Origin: JANOGU01 sp964499865
GTDB lineage: Bacteria > Pseudomonadota > Alphaproteobacteria > Rhodobacterales > Rhodobacteraceae
Assembly: GCA_964499865.1 (NCBI GenBank)
Contig: CAZCPY010000161.1
Span: forward strand, 1 to 6,540
Reading direction: 5' to 3'
DNA length: 6,540 nt
Below the pieces are notes generated by a model. That model searched no databases. It saw only the letters and a list, made by a program, of their open reading frames with translations, and was not told the DNA's origin. The stretch's first letter is position 1, and every line of letters begins with the position of its first letter. Positions 1 through 5,676 of the stretch are shown here, one piece after another. A program made the position numbers and the translations under genes.

Positions 1-51
1 CGATTGCAGCCTAACCCCGTTCCGGATGAACAACCTCCTGAGAGTTCACAG
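1..51. other. Gene-free left edge downstream of rsgA
   Basis: This stretch is visibly less GC-rich than the rest of the window and holds no convincing gene. A plus-strand frame closes with TAA at 12-14 after codons for Ile-Ala-Ala, so the end of a gene entering from the left is possible, but only a few codons are visible. On the minus strand a strong AGGAGG lies at 39-34, but no ATG or GTG follows within normal spacing before the edge. No terminator hairpin for rsgA is visible here. Confidence 0.5.
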
Positions 52-1074
52 CTAGCCCTTGCCCTCGGTCCCGGCCCTGAAGGCCGGCAGGTTGCGCACC
101 GTGCGGTCGAACCGGCGCAGGCGGGCGCGAGTTTCGGTCCCGGTCTCCTGCTGCATCCGGTCCTCGCGCGCGAGCTTTTCCCAGCGGGCCAGCCGGGCGG
201 GGTCGAGCGTGCCCGCGCCGACCGCCGCACGGACGGCGCAGCCCGGTTCGCTGCGGTGGGTGCAATCCCTGAAGCGGCAGGCCCCGGCACGTTCGGTGAT
301 CTCGGCAAAGGTCGTCGCGATCCCCTCGGCCGCATCCGTCAGCCCCAGCGCGCGCATGCCCGGCGTGTCGATCAGCCAGGCACCTCCGGGCAAGGGGTGC
401 AGCGACCGGTGTGTGGTCGTGTGCCGGCCGCGGGCGTCACCCTCGCGGGTCGCCGCGGTCGGGGCCGCTTCGCCGGTCAGCGCATTGGCCAGCGTGGTCT
501 TGCCCACCCCCGACATGCCGCAGAGCGCGACCGTCTGCCCCGGGGCCAGCCAACCGGCCAGCACTTCGCCGGGGCTGCGGGCGTCCAGCGCCACCACCGC
601 CAGCCCGCGCATCAGGCCCCGTGCCTGGGCGACGAAAGGTGCCGCCCCGGCAAGGTCGGCCTTGGTCAGCACCACCACCGGCTGCGCCCCCGCCGCGACC
701 GCGGTGGCCAGGTAGCGCTCCAGCCGCGCCGGGCTGAAGTCGGCGTTGCAGGAGGTGACGACGAACAGCGTCTCGACATTGGCCGCGATCAGCTGCGGCC
801 CCTGCGGACCGGCGCGCCGGATCAGGCTGCGGCGGTCCAGCACGCGCTGCACGCGGCCCTGCGCATCGACCAGCACCCAGTCGCCCACGGCGACCTCGCC
901 CGCCGAAAGCCCGCCGGGCAAGGTCAGCGGCACCACGCCGCCTGCGCCGCGGGCGACCAGCCGGCCGCGGTGCACCCCGGCCAGGCGGACCGGGGTCAGG
1001 GTCAGGTCGTCAACGTCAAGCTGCGACAGATGGAAGGCAGACCAGCCCAGGCTGGCCAGAGGCGAGGATGTCAT
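52..1074 (-). CDS. rsgA: Ribosome small-subunit-dependent GTPase RsgA (YjeQ/EngC)
   Basis: RsgA is a cytoplasmic, circularly permuted GTPase that binds the 30S subunit late in its assembly and is released after GTP hydrolysis. The 340-residue product has the family's order: an N-terminal OB-fold part (about 25-85), then the GTPase motifs in permuted order, with G4 TKAD at 137-140 before the P-loop GMSGVGKTT at 186-194, G2-like GRHTTTH at 216-222 and G3 DTPG at 236-239. A C-terminal zinc-binding pattern C266-x4-C271-x-H273-x5-C279 is followed by an Arg-rich helical tail. All key residues are present and the length is normal for the family. The ATG at 1074-1072 has GAAGGG nine bases upstream (1089-1084). 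The gene is monocistronic as far as visible, downstream of ffs on the same strand, with a structured leader of about 290 bases between them. Seen: motifs. Known: function. Confidence is high. Confidence 0.97.
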   Translation of the reverse strand: MTSSPLASLGWSAFHLSQLDVDDLTLTPVRLAGVHRGRLVARGAGGVVPLTLPGGLSAGEVAVGDWVLVDAQGRVQRVLDRRSLIRRAGPQGPQLIAANVETLFVVTSCNADFSPARLERYLATAVAAGAQPVVVLTKADLAGAAPFVAQARGLMRGLAVVALDARSPGEVLAGWLAPGQTVALCGMSGVGKTTLANALTGEAAPTAATREGDARGRHTTTHRSLHPLPGGAWLIDTPGMRALGLTDAAEGIATTFAEITERAGACRFRDCTHRSEPGCAVRAAVGAGTLDPARLARWEKLAREDRMQQETGTETRARLRRFDRTVRNLPAFRAGTEGKG

Positions 1075-1102
1075 CGGGATAAGCCCTTCGGGGATGCAGG
1101 CA

Positions 1103-1118
1103 GCCGCCCGCGGGCGGC
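1103..1118. repeat. 16-base perfect palindrome in the rsgA leader
   Basis: The sequence GCCGCCCGCGGGCGGC is a perfect palindrome lying 29-44 bases upstream of the rsgA start codon, just before its ribosome binding site (1089-1084). As RNA it could form a six-pair stem with a CGCG loop. Its position would let it affect access to the rsgA start, but in DNA this rich in G and C such palindromes also arise by chance. Confidence 0.35.
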
Positions 1119-1146
1119 AGGGTCATCCGGGCGCGGGCCCTGGGGA

Positions 1147-1182
1147 TCAGGCGGACACCCGGCAGGAGGTCGCGGCAGCCAT
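1147..1182 (-). other. Possible 11-codon leader ORF upstream of rsgA
   Basis: A minus-strand mini-ORF reads MAAATSCRVSA and then TGA (1149-1147). Its ATG (1182-1180) follows a strong AGGGAGG (1195-1189) at the ideal distance of six bases; a second ATG at 1188-1186 is in frame but sits directly against that site. The ORF ends 72 bases before the rsgA ATG. The codons include ACCTCC (1170-1165), five bases of which could pair with the GGAGG of its own ribosome binding site. One Cys codon (1164-1162) is present, but there is no run of one amino acid as in classical attenuators. The good binding site and spacing are seen directly; expression and any regulatory role are inference. Confidence 0.25.
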
Positions 1183-1200
1183 CTGCATCCTCCCTGTTCC

Positions 1201-1233
1201 GAAGGGCGCGCCGGGCGATCTCGCCCGGCCTTC
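1201..1233 (-). promoter_or_regulatory. Strong stem-loop in the region between ffs and rsgA
   Basis: GCCGGGCG (1210-1217) and CGCCCGGC (1222-1229) form an eight-pair perfect stem around a four-base loop. Outer arms GAAG (1201-1204) and CTTC (1230-1233) add four pairs across a five-base bulge (1205-1209). On the minus strand no U-run follows, so it is not a canonical intrinsic terminator of ffs. It ends five bases before the AGGGAGG of the mini-ORF at 1182-1147, so it could instead be a 5'-leader structure of the rsgA transcript. Confidence 0.4.
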
Positions 1234-1247
1234 GACCCGCCTTTGCG

Positions 1248-1276
1248 ACGTTACGCCACGTCGGCCGTCCGGGCAA
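1248..1276 (-). promoter_or_regulatory. Weak candidate promoter for the rsgA leader
   Basis: On the minus strand TTGCCC (1276-1271) and TAACGT (1253-1248) are separated by exactly 17 bases. Each matches the sigma-70 consensus at three of six positions, including the TTG that matters most in Rhodobacter-type promoters. A start near 1241 would give an rsgA leader of about 165 bases holding the stem-loop at 1233-1201 and the mini-ORF. The match is weak and could be chance. Confidence 0.25.
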
Positions 1277-1312
1277 GCGCCGCCGCCCGTCGGGGCGATT
1301 CGCCGATCCCGA

Positions 1313-1345
1313 CCGGCCGGGCCCGGACGGCCCTGCGCCGGCCGG
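1313..1345 (-). terminator. Possible factor-independent end of ffs (inverted repeat, no U-run)
   Basis: CCGGCCGG occurs at 1313-1320 and again at 1338-1345. Since the octamer is self-complementary, the two copies can pair across a 17-base loop, about 22 bases beyond the 3' end of the SRP RNA. No U-tract follows on the minus strand, so it fails the usual criterion for an intrinsic terminator. It might act as a processing or termination barrier; it is recorded because no better terminator is visible downstream of ffs. Confidence 0.2.
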
Positions 1346-1366
1346 ACCGGGGCAGAGATGGGGAGG

Positions 1367-1463
1367 TGAGAGGCTGGACAGCGACCCAGGACGGGTCCCG
1401 CTGCGGCTGCTTCCTTCCGGACCTGACCGGGTTGGCAGGGCGCCTGCCCGCGCCAACCTCTCG
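1367..1463 (-). ncRNA. ffs: Signal recognition particle RNA, small bacterial (4.5S) type
   Basis: On the minus strand bases 1428-1405 contain the near-invariant SRP domain IV, GGTCAGGTCCGGAAGGAAGC followed by AGCC, with the GGAA tetraloop at 1418-1415 closed by TCC/GGA; this is the binding site for the M domain of Ffh. The ends pair as expected for a single long hairpin: GAGAGGTTGG (1462-1453) with CCAGCCTCTC (1377-1368), ten pairs with one G-U. The resulting length of about 97 bases fits the small bacterial SRP RNA, which has no Alu domain. With Ffh and FtsY it targets nascent membrane proteins to the SecYEG translocon. The exact ends are inferred from pairing and could be off by a few bases, as the primary transcript may be trimmed. 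A promoter lies directly upstream. Apparent ORFs crossing this locus are not genes. Confidence 0.96.
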
Positions 1464-1469
1464 GCGGGC

Positions 1470-1498
1470 GATATAGGCCCGGCGGGGCGGGGGCGCAA
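1470..1498 (-). promoter_or_regulatory. Candidate sigma-70 promoter of ffs
   Basis: On the minus strand TTGCGC (1498-1493) is followed after exactly 17 bases by TATATC (1475-1470). Seven bases later comes the first paired base of the SRP RNA (1462), as expected for a transcription start near +1. The seven bases between the -10 box and the RNA are GCCCGCC, a GC-rich discriminator. Such discriminators are typical of stable-RNA promoters under growth-rate or stringent control; that control is inference here. Confidence 0.65.
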
Positions 1499-1522
1499 GC
1501 GGCAGGCCCGCGGTCGTTTCCG

Positions 1523-1545
1523 CCCGGGCCCGGGCCCGGGCCCGG
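1523..1545. repeat. CCCGGG tandem, self-complementary repeat
   Basis: Almost four head-to-tail copies of CCCGGG fill 23 bases (three complete and five bases of a fourth). Bases 1523-1540 are perfectly palindromic, and flanking TTCCG (1518-1522) and CGGAA (1543-1547) can extend the stem across a two-base bulge. The element lies between the stop codon of the HAD phosphatase gene (1558-1556) and the ffs -35 box (1498-1493). It could slow or end transcription leaving the HAD gene, although no U-run follows. Such tandems are prone to slippage and to sequencing error. Confidence 0.85.
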
Positions 1546-1555
1546 AAGCCGCCCC

Positions 1556-2185
1556 TCAGATCAGCCCGACCGCGCGCGCGCCGGACAGAAGGTCGGCGGC
1601 GACGTGGTGGGCGTGTTCGCCGCGGGTGGGCTGCACGTCGGGCACCTGCACCACCGTCATCCCCGCCGCCATCGCCGCGCGGGCGCCGGTCTCGCTGTCC
1701 TCGAAGGCCACGCAGGCGGCGGGGTCCACGCCCAGCAGCCGCGCCGCGCGCAGGAAGGGTTCCGGCGCGGGCTTGGGCGCGCGCACGTCGTCGAAGGTGA
1801 CCACGGCGCCGAAATGGCGGGCGAGGCCCGTCGAGGCCAGCTTGCGGTCGGCCTGCGCACGGGTCGAGGAGGTCGCCAGCGCCTTGGGCAGGGCCAGCGC
1901 CGACAGCAGGTCCTCGGCCCCCGCCTTCAGCGGGATGGCGCCGCCAAGGCGCGCCATGAAGCGGGGGTGCCATGCGGCGTGGAAGGCGGCCAGGTCCAGA
2001 TCGGGGAACATCTGCATCAGCAGGCCCGCGGTGGTCGCGTCATCCTTGCCGACGAACTGGTGGAAGAAGTCCGGCGCCACGTCGCGCCCGATGGCGGCCA
2101 TCGCCTCGTGGCCCGCGGCCATCGCCAGCCTTTCGGTGTCGATCAGCGTGCCGTCGAGGTCGAAGATCACCGCGGCAAAGGTCAT
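1556..2185 (-). CDS. HAD-superfamily phosphatase (subfamily IA, phosphoglycolate phosphatase/beta-phosphoglucomutase-like)
   Basis: This is a cytoplasmic Mg2+-dependent hydrolase expected to remove phosphate from a small phosphorylated metabolite through an aspartyl-phosphate intermediate. The 209-residue product has all four HAD motifs: DLDGT at 9-13 (nucleophile D9, acid/base D11), a Thr/Ser motif II at 105-107, Lys138 in KPAPEPF for motif III, and the acidic pair E162-D163 in FEDSETG for motif IV. An alpha-helical cap of about 65 residues sits between motifs I and II, which places it in subfamily IA; GTLIDTE and KPAPEPFL resemble the phosphoglycolate phosphatase and beta-phosphoglucomutase group. 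The substrate cannot be read from sequence. Its ATG overlaps the stop codon of the upstream small gene as ATGA, with no strong ribosome binding site of its own, so translation is probably coupled. It is the last gene of the cluster that starts with the nucleotidase. Confidence 0.93.
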   Translation of the reverse strand: MTFAAVIFDLDGTLIDTERLAMAAGHEAMAAIGRDVAPDFFHQFVGKDDATTAGLLMQMFPDLDLAAFHAAWHPRFMARLGGAIPLKAGAEDLLSALALPKALATSSTRAQADRKLASTGLARHFGAVVTFDDVRAPKPAPEPFLRAARLLGVDPAACVAFEDSETGARAAMAAGMTVVQVPDVQPTRGEHAHHVAADLLSGARAVGLI

Positions 2186-2529
2186 CCGGCAAGCGGCCTG
2201 CGGCAGAAGAAGCGGCCGAACACGCCGATGCAGGTCGTCTCGCGCCCCAGACCGCGCACGGTGGCCCGCGTGGTCAGCAGGCGGCGGTCGTAGGTCACCT
2301 CCAGTGCCTGGCGCAGAACCTGCACGCAGTCGGTCGGCCGCAGCTTGCAGGCGGCCAGCGCCAGCGTGGGCAGCGGCTCGCGGCCCGCATCGAGGTCGGT
2401 GTCGGCGACGCGCGCGCGCACCGCCCTGTCCAGCAGGGCCTCGAAGGCTTCGGGGCCCGGGCGGGTGGCAAAGGCCGCCAGCGCCAGCACGGCGCCTGCC
2501 AGCATCAGGAAGAACAGGACACGGCGCAT
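2182..2529 (-). CDS. Small membrane-anchored or secreted protein of unknown function
   Basis: I do not recognise this 115-residue protein with certainty. It starts with Arg-Arg and a strongly hydrophobic segment (about 4-20), which is either a transmembrane anchor or a signal peptide with a possible cut after AFA at 19-21. The rest is a basic, soluble-looking domain with four cysteines (61, 68, 100, 109) that could form two disulfides in the periplasm. The overall plan (N-terminal hydrophobic helix, a Pro-Glu-Phe segment, then a Gly-Phe-Gly end) faintly recalls small DUF4359-type proteins, but I cannot confirm that. The ATG at 2529-2527 was chosen over longer in-frame extensions because GAGGG lies five bases upstream and it starts 20 bases after the nucleotidase stop, whereas a longer form would overlap that gene. 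It overlaps the HAD gene by four bases (ATGA), so all three genes are probably co-transcribed. Confidence 0.75.
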   Translation of the reverse strand: MRRVLFFLMLAGAVLALAAFATRPGPEAFEALLDRAVRARVADTDLDAGREPLPTLALAACKLRPTDCVQVLRQALEVTYDRRLLTTRATVRGLGRETTCIGVFGRFFCRRPLAG

Positions 2530-2549
2530 CAGGGCCCTCACGGGCGCAG

Positions 2550-4508
2550 CTATGCCCCGGCGGGCGGGGCGCTGTCCATGGGGAAGGCCGCCGTGAAGGC
2601 CTCGGAAATCGCCGCGGGATGGTCCGCCGCCCGCGGCGACAGGCGCACCTGCAGAAAGCCCGCCGCGGTCAGCCCCAGCCGTTCGGCGCACAGACCGGGC
2701 AGCCGGGCGCGTTCGGGCGCGGCGTCCGGCGCGGTTTCGATCACCGCGCTGGATCCGGGCGGCAGCAGCAGCCGCCAGGCAGGCTCGGGCGGCGGGGCCA
2801 GCACGCCCTGCGCGGCGATCCAGCGCGCCAGAACCTCGCGCACCGGGCGGGGGTCGGCCAGCACCACCTGCGGCGGGTTGTCGGGATACTGCGCCGCCAC
2901 CAGCGCGGCGCGGTAGCTGTTGGTCACCACCACCACCGACTGCGCGGGGTCAAGCGGGCGGCCGTCCAGCGCGAGGCCGCGCACCCGGGCGGCGCGGGGG
3001 TCGATCAGGCGACCGTCGGTGCCATAGCGCGGCGGGCGGGCGGCGTCGATGGCATAGGTCACCCCGATCAGGCTGTCGACGGTATAGCTTGGCACCGCGG
3101 GGTCGAGCAGCGGCTGGTCGGCCACGCCGGGGCTGATCGTGCGGAACACCGCCGCCGACCTTTCCAGCCAGTCCGCCACCTGCGCCCCGGTCAGCCGCAG
3201 GGCGCGCAGCGCATTGGCAAACGGGTAGAGGTCGGCGAGGTTGCGCAGGGCAAGCGGCCCGGGCGGGATGTCGGTGAAATGCGCCGGCCCGCCGGGGCCG
3301 CCCGCCTTGAACGGCGCCGCCGCCGCCAGCAGGGGCAGCCGCGCCTCGGGCCGGCCCTGCAGGGCGCGGCGGGCATGGTCCAGCGTGGCCTCGGCCACGA
3401 TCCGCGTCGCCGCCGTCTCTGCGGCCAGGGCGAAGTGGGTCGACAGCGGCGTGGCGCTGCGCCCGACCCGGGCGCGCAGATAGCTGCGCGTGGCGTCATG
3501 CGCCTCGGCCGCGGCGGCCTGCACCGCGGCTTGCGGGCGCAGGCGCGTGCGGGGCGGGCCGTTCCGCAGCACGGGTTCGGCGCGGGACTGGTGGGCGAGG
3601 ATGCGCCAGCCGCCCGCGCCTTCCGCGTCGCCATGGTCCAAGAGCAGGTCGACCACCCCCAGGTGCGTCCCGTGGCAGCCCGCCATCACCGCAGGCTTGC
3701 CGCAGAGCGTGCCCGCCGCCGGATCGACATCCGCCGCCGCCTCGACCGGGCCGGGAAAGACCTGGTGGGTATGCCCGGCCAGCACCACATCCACCCCCGG
3801 CACCGCCGCCACCGCCGTCGCCGCATTCTCGGGCCCCCGGCCGATGCCGGAATGGCACAGCACCACGACCAGATCGGCGCCCTGCGCGCGCAGGGTGGGC
3901 ACCAGGGCGCGGGTCGTGTCCTCGATGCCGGCGGTGCGCACCTGTCCGCCCAGCACCTCGCTGTCCCACAGTGCCGTCTGCGGCGGCAGGACGCCCGTCA
4001 CGGCGATGCGGATCGGCACCTCGCGCCCCGTCCCGGTGATCAGGCGGCGGTCGAGGAATACATGCGTCGGCCAGATCGGCGCACCGTCCGGGCGCAGGGC
4101 ATTGGCGCAGACCAGCGGATGCGCGGCGCCCTCCAGCGCGCGGGTCAGGAAGTCCAGCCCGTAGTTGAATTCGTGGTTGCCAAGCGTGCCCGCGTCATAG
4201 CCCACCGCGTTCATCGCCGCGATGATCGGGTGCACCTCGCCCGGCCGCAGGCCCCGCTGCAGCGCCATGTAGTCGCCAAGCGGGCTGCCCTGGAGAAAGT
4301 CGCCGTTGTCGAACAGGAGCGAATTGGCCGCCGACCGCCGCATCGCATCCACCAGCGCCGCCGCGCGCGCGAGGCCCAGGCTGTCGCTGGCGCGGTCGGC
4401 GTAGTAGTCGTAGGGAAACACGTGGACGTGCAGGTCGGTCGTCTCGAAGATGCGCAGGTGCGCCTGCGTGGCGCCTGCCCGGACCGCAAAGGGATGAAGC
4501 TGGATCAC
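2550..4508 (-). CDS. cpdB: 2',3'-cyclic-nucleotide 2'-phosphodiesterase/3'-nucleotidase (CpdB-type, UshA superfamily)
   Basis: This enzyme family hydrolyses 2',3'-cyclic nucleotides, products of RNA decay, to 3'-nucleotides and then to nucleosides and phosphate. The 652-residue product has the two-domain plan. The N-terminal dimetal phosphoesterase domain carries DLH (D25, H27), NGD (D70), GNHE (110-113; N111, H112), CHS (H219) and GHTH (H246, H248), the complete set of metal ligands and the catalytic His. The C-terminal 5'-nucleotidase domain (about 340-560) carries LYPFAN (427-432) and GVTYAID (482-488), regions that supply the aromatic residues sandwiching the base. FETTDLHVHVFPYDYYADR at 21-39 is typical of CpdB rather than UshA. 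The start is GTG (4508-4506), with no clear ribosome binding site; an in-frame TAA at 4568-4566 rules out a longer ATG form, so the protein has no signal peptide, unlike E. coli CpdB. It heads a probable operon with the two genes downstream. Confidence 0.92.
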   Translation of the reverse strand: MIQLHPFAVRAGATQAHLRIFETTDLHVHVFPYDYYADRASDSLGLARAAALVDAMRRSAANSLLFDNGDFLQGSPLGDYMALQRGLRPGEVHPIIAAMNAVGYDAGTLGNHEFNYGLDFLTRALEGAAHPLVCANALRPDGAPIWPTHVFLDRRLITGTGREVPIRIAVTGVLPPQTALWDSEVLGGQVRTAGIEDTTRALVPTLRAQGADLVVVLCHSGIGRGPENAATAVAAVPGVDVVLAGHTHQVFPGPVEAAADVDPAAGTLCGKPAVMAGCHGTHLGVVDLLLDHGDAEGAGGWRILAHQSRAEPVLRNGPPRTRLRPQAAVQAAAAEAHDATRSYLRARVGRSATPLSTHFALAAETAATRIVAEATLDHARRALQGRPEARLPLLAAAAPFKAGGPGGPAHFTDIPPGPLALRNLADLYPFANALRALRLTGAQVADWLERSAAVFRTISPGVADQPLLDPAVPSYTVDSLIGVTYAIDAARPPRYGTDGRLIDPRAARVRGLALDGRPLDPAQSVVVVTNSYRAALVAAQYPDNPPQVVLADPRPVREVLARWIAAQGVLAPPPEPAWRLLLPPGSSAVIETAPDAAPERARLPGLCAERLGLTAAGFLQVRLSPRAADHPAAISEAFTAAFPMDSAPPAGA

Positions 4509-4663
4509 GCAATGACCATGGCTTGCGGCAACGCCCCGTCCGGCGCCGCCCCTACCCGGGCAGACTTAGCGCCAATCCGCCGAAGGTTCACCCCCCGGTC
4601 GGCTGAAACCTGCGCATTTCGCGCAAGGGTTGTATTTTCGCACGCCTCCGCGGGGCGGGCGGC
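4509..4663. promoter_or_regulatory. Divergent intergenic region between cpdB and nudC
   Basis: These 155 bases separate the two outward-reading transcription units and must hold both promoters. For the plus strand the best candidate is CTGCGC (4610-4615), 17 bases, TATTTT (4633-4638), which would start nudC transcription near 4645, about 18 bases before its ATG. An inverted repeat TGCGC-ATTTC-GCGCA (4611-4625) overlaps that -35 box and could be an operator. For the minus strand I find no convincing promoter. A mini-ORF ATG-GTC-ATT-GCG-TGA (4520-4506) ends by overlapping the cpdB GTG start as GTGA, but its initiation signal is poor. Confidence 0.35.
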
Positions 4664-5638
4664 ATGACCGGCGCCTTCGACGCGACGGCCTTTGCCGGGA
4701 TGGCCTTTGCCGGGGAAACGGGCGGGCTGGACCGCGCCGCGGCCCTGCGCAGCGACCCGCCGGCGCTGGCCGCGGCGCTGGCGCGCGGGCGGGTGCTGCC
4801 CCTGTGGCGCGGCAAGCCCCTGTCGGACGGCGTCGGGCGGCTGGCGATGGTGGCGGCCGACCACCCCGCGCTGACGGATGCGGCCGCGCCGCTGTTCCTG
4901 GGCCTGACCCCCGACGGCCCGGTCTTTGCCCGCGACATCACGGCCTGGCAGCCGCCCGCGGATGCGGCGGCGGTGGAGGAGGGGTTCCTCGACGCGTCCG
5001 AACAGCGCCACCCGGCCCTGCCGGGCCTCGCCTTCCGCGAGCTGCGCGGGCTGATGACGCGCCTGACCCCGGCCGAGGGCGAGATCGCCGCGACCGCCAG
5101 GGCGCTGGCGGGCTGGCATGCGGCGCACGGCTTCTGCGCCGCCTGCGGGGCGGCCTCCAGCGTCGAACGCGCGGGCTGGCAGCGCCGTTGCCCGGCCTGC
5201 GGGGCCACGCATTTCCCGCGCACCGACCCCGTGGTCATCATGCTGGTCACCCGCGGCAACCGCGCGCTGGTCGGGCGTTCGGCGGGCTGGCCTCAGGGGA
5301 TGTATTCCTGCCTCGCGGGCTTTGTCGAACCCGGCGAGACGATCGAGGCCGCCGCCGCGCGCGAGGTGGCCGAGGAAACCGGCGTGCGGGTCGGCCGCGT
5401 GCGCTACCTGGCAAGCCAGCCCTGGCCCTTTCCCGCCTCGCTGATGATCGGCTGCCGGGCCGAGGCGCTGACCGACAGGATCACGCTTGACCCCGAAGAA
5501 CTGGAGGATGCCCGCTGGATGTCGCGCGAGGAGATGGCGCAGGTGCTGGCAGGCGACCATCCCGCGATGCGGGCACCGCGGCGCGGGGCGATTGCGGCGG
5601 CGCTGATCCGCGGCTGGCTTGCGGACCGGCTCGATTGA
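4664..5638 (+). CDS. nudC: NADH pyrophosphatase NudC (Nudix hydrolase)
   Basis: NudC hydrolyses NAD(H) to NMN(H) and AMP and, in E. coli, also removes NAD caps from RNA; it is cytoplasmic. The 324-residue product has a variable N-terminal domain (about 1-150), then a zinc ribbon with C158-x2-C161 and C176-x2-C179, the FPRTDP linker at 184-189, and the Nudix fold. The Nudix box is complete: G219-x5-E225-x7-REVAEETGV (233-241), in which the glutamates bind Mg2+. SQPWPFPAS at 251-259 is the signature that separates NudC from other Nudix enzymes. Length is normal for alphaproteobacterial members. The ATG at 4664 lacks a good ribosome binding site (only G-rich sequence upstream); the in-frame ATG at 4700 (Met13) is an alternative. 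It is the first gene of a probable two-gene plus-strand unit and diverges from the nucleotidase operon. Confidence 0.96.
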   Translation: MTGAFDATAFAGMAFAGETGGLDRAAALRSDPPALAAALARGRVLPLWRGKPLSDGVGRLAMVAADHPALTDAAAPLFLGLTPDGPVFARDITAWQPPADAAAVEEGFLDASEQRHPALPGLAFRELRGLMTRLTPAEGEIAATARALAGWHAAHGFCAACGAASSVERAGWQRRCPACGATHFPRTDPVVIMLVTRGNRALVGRSAGWPQGMYSCLAGFVEPGETIEAAAAREVAEETGVRVGRVRYLASQPWPFPASLMIGCRAEALTDRITLDPEELEDARWMSREEMAQVLAGDHPAMRAPRRGAIAAALIRGWLADRLD

Positions 5639-5676
5639 GCTAGGAAGGGCCGCGCGAGGCAAGGGGTGCGCAGGCG

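Noticed and set aside
22..39. A strong AGGAGG on the minus strand (39-34), hinting at a gene starting at the left edge.
   Set aside because: No ATG or GTG lies at a workable distance before the window edge, so no start can be assigned.
26..55. A nine-codon plus-strand ORF starting ATG-AAC-AAC near the left edge.
   Set aside because: No ribosome binding site precedes it, it overlaps the end of rsgA, and no structure suggests a leader peptide.
4..1476. A 490-codon plus-strand open frame across rsgA and ffs.
   Set aside because: It is antisense to rsgA, whose motifs are complete, and runs through the SRP RNA; the composition is typical of an antisense shadow.
1016..1973. Two minus-strand open frames (1016-1498 and 1251-1973) across ffs and its flanks.
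   Set aside because: Both cross the SRP RNA, and one overlaps the HAD gene in another frame. Neither shows a recognisable domain, and the apparent frames only reflect the lack of stops in GC-rich DNA.
2530..2691. An N-terminally extended form of the small protein (169 codons).
   Set aside because: The extension would overlap the nucleotidase gene by more than 140 bases and read as Gly/Ala/Arg shadow sequence. The internal ATG at 2529 has a good ribosome binding site and begins directly with a hydrophobic helix.
1626..4667. A 1013-codon open frame on the plus strand, opposite the nucleotidase, small protein and HAD genes.
   Set aside because: The translation is low-complexity Arg/Ala/Gly/His/Gln-rich sequence without domains. 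It runs antisense to three well-supported genes with conserved catalytic motifs, and GC-biased third positions remove stop codons on the opposite strand.
4505..5662. A 385-codon minus-strand open frame opposite nudC.
   Set aside because: nudC on the plus strand has a complete zinc ribbon, Nudix box and SQPWPFP signature. The antisense frame is rich in Arg, Gly and Gln without domain features.
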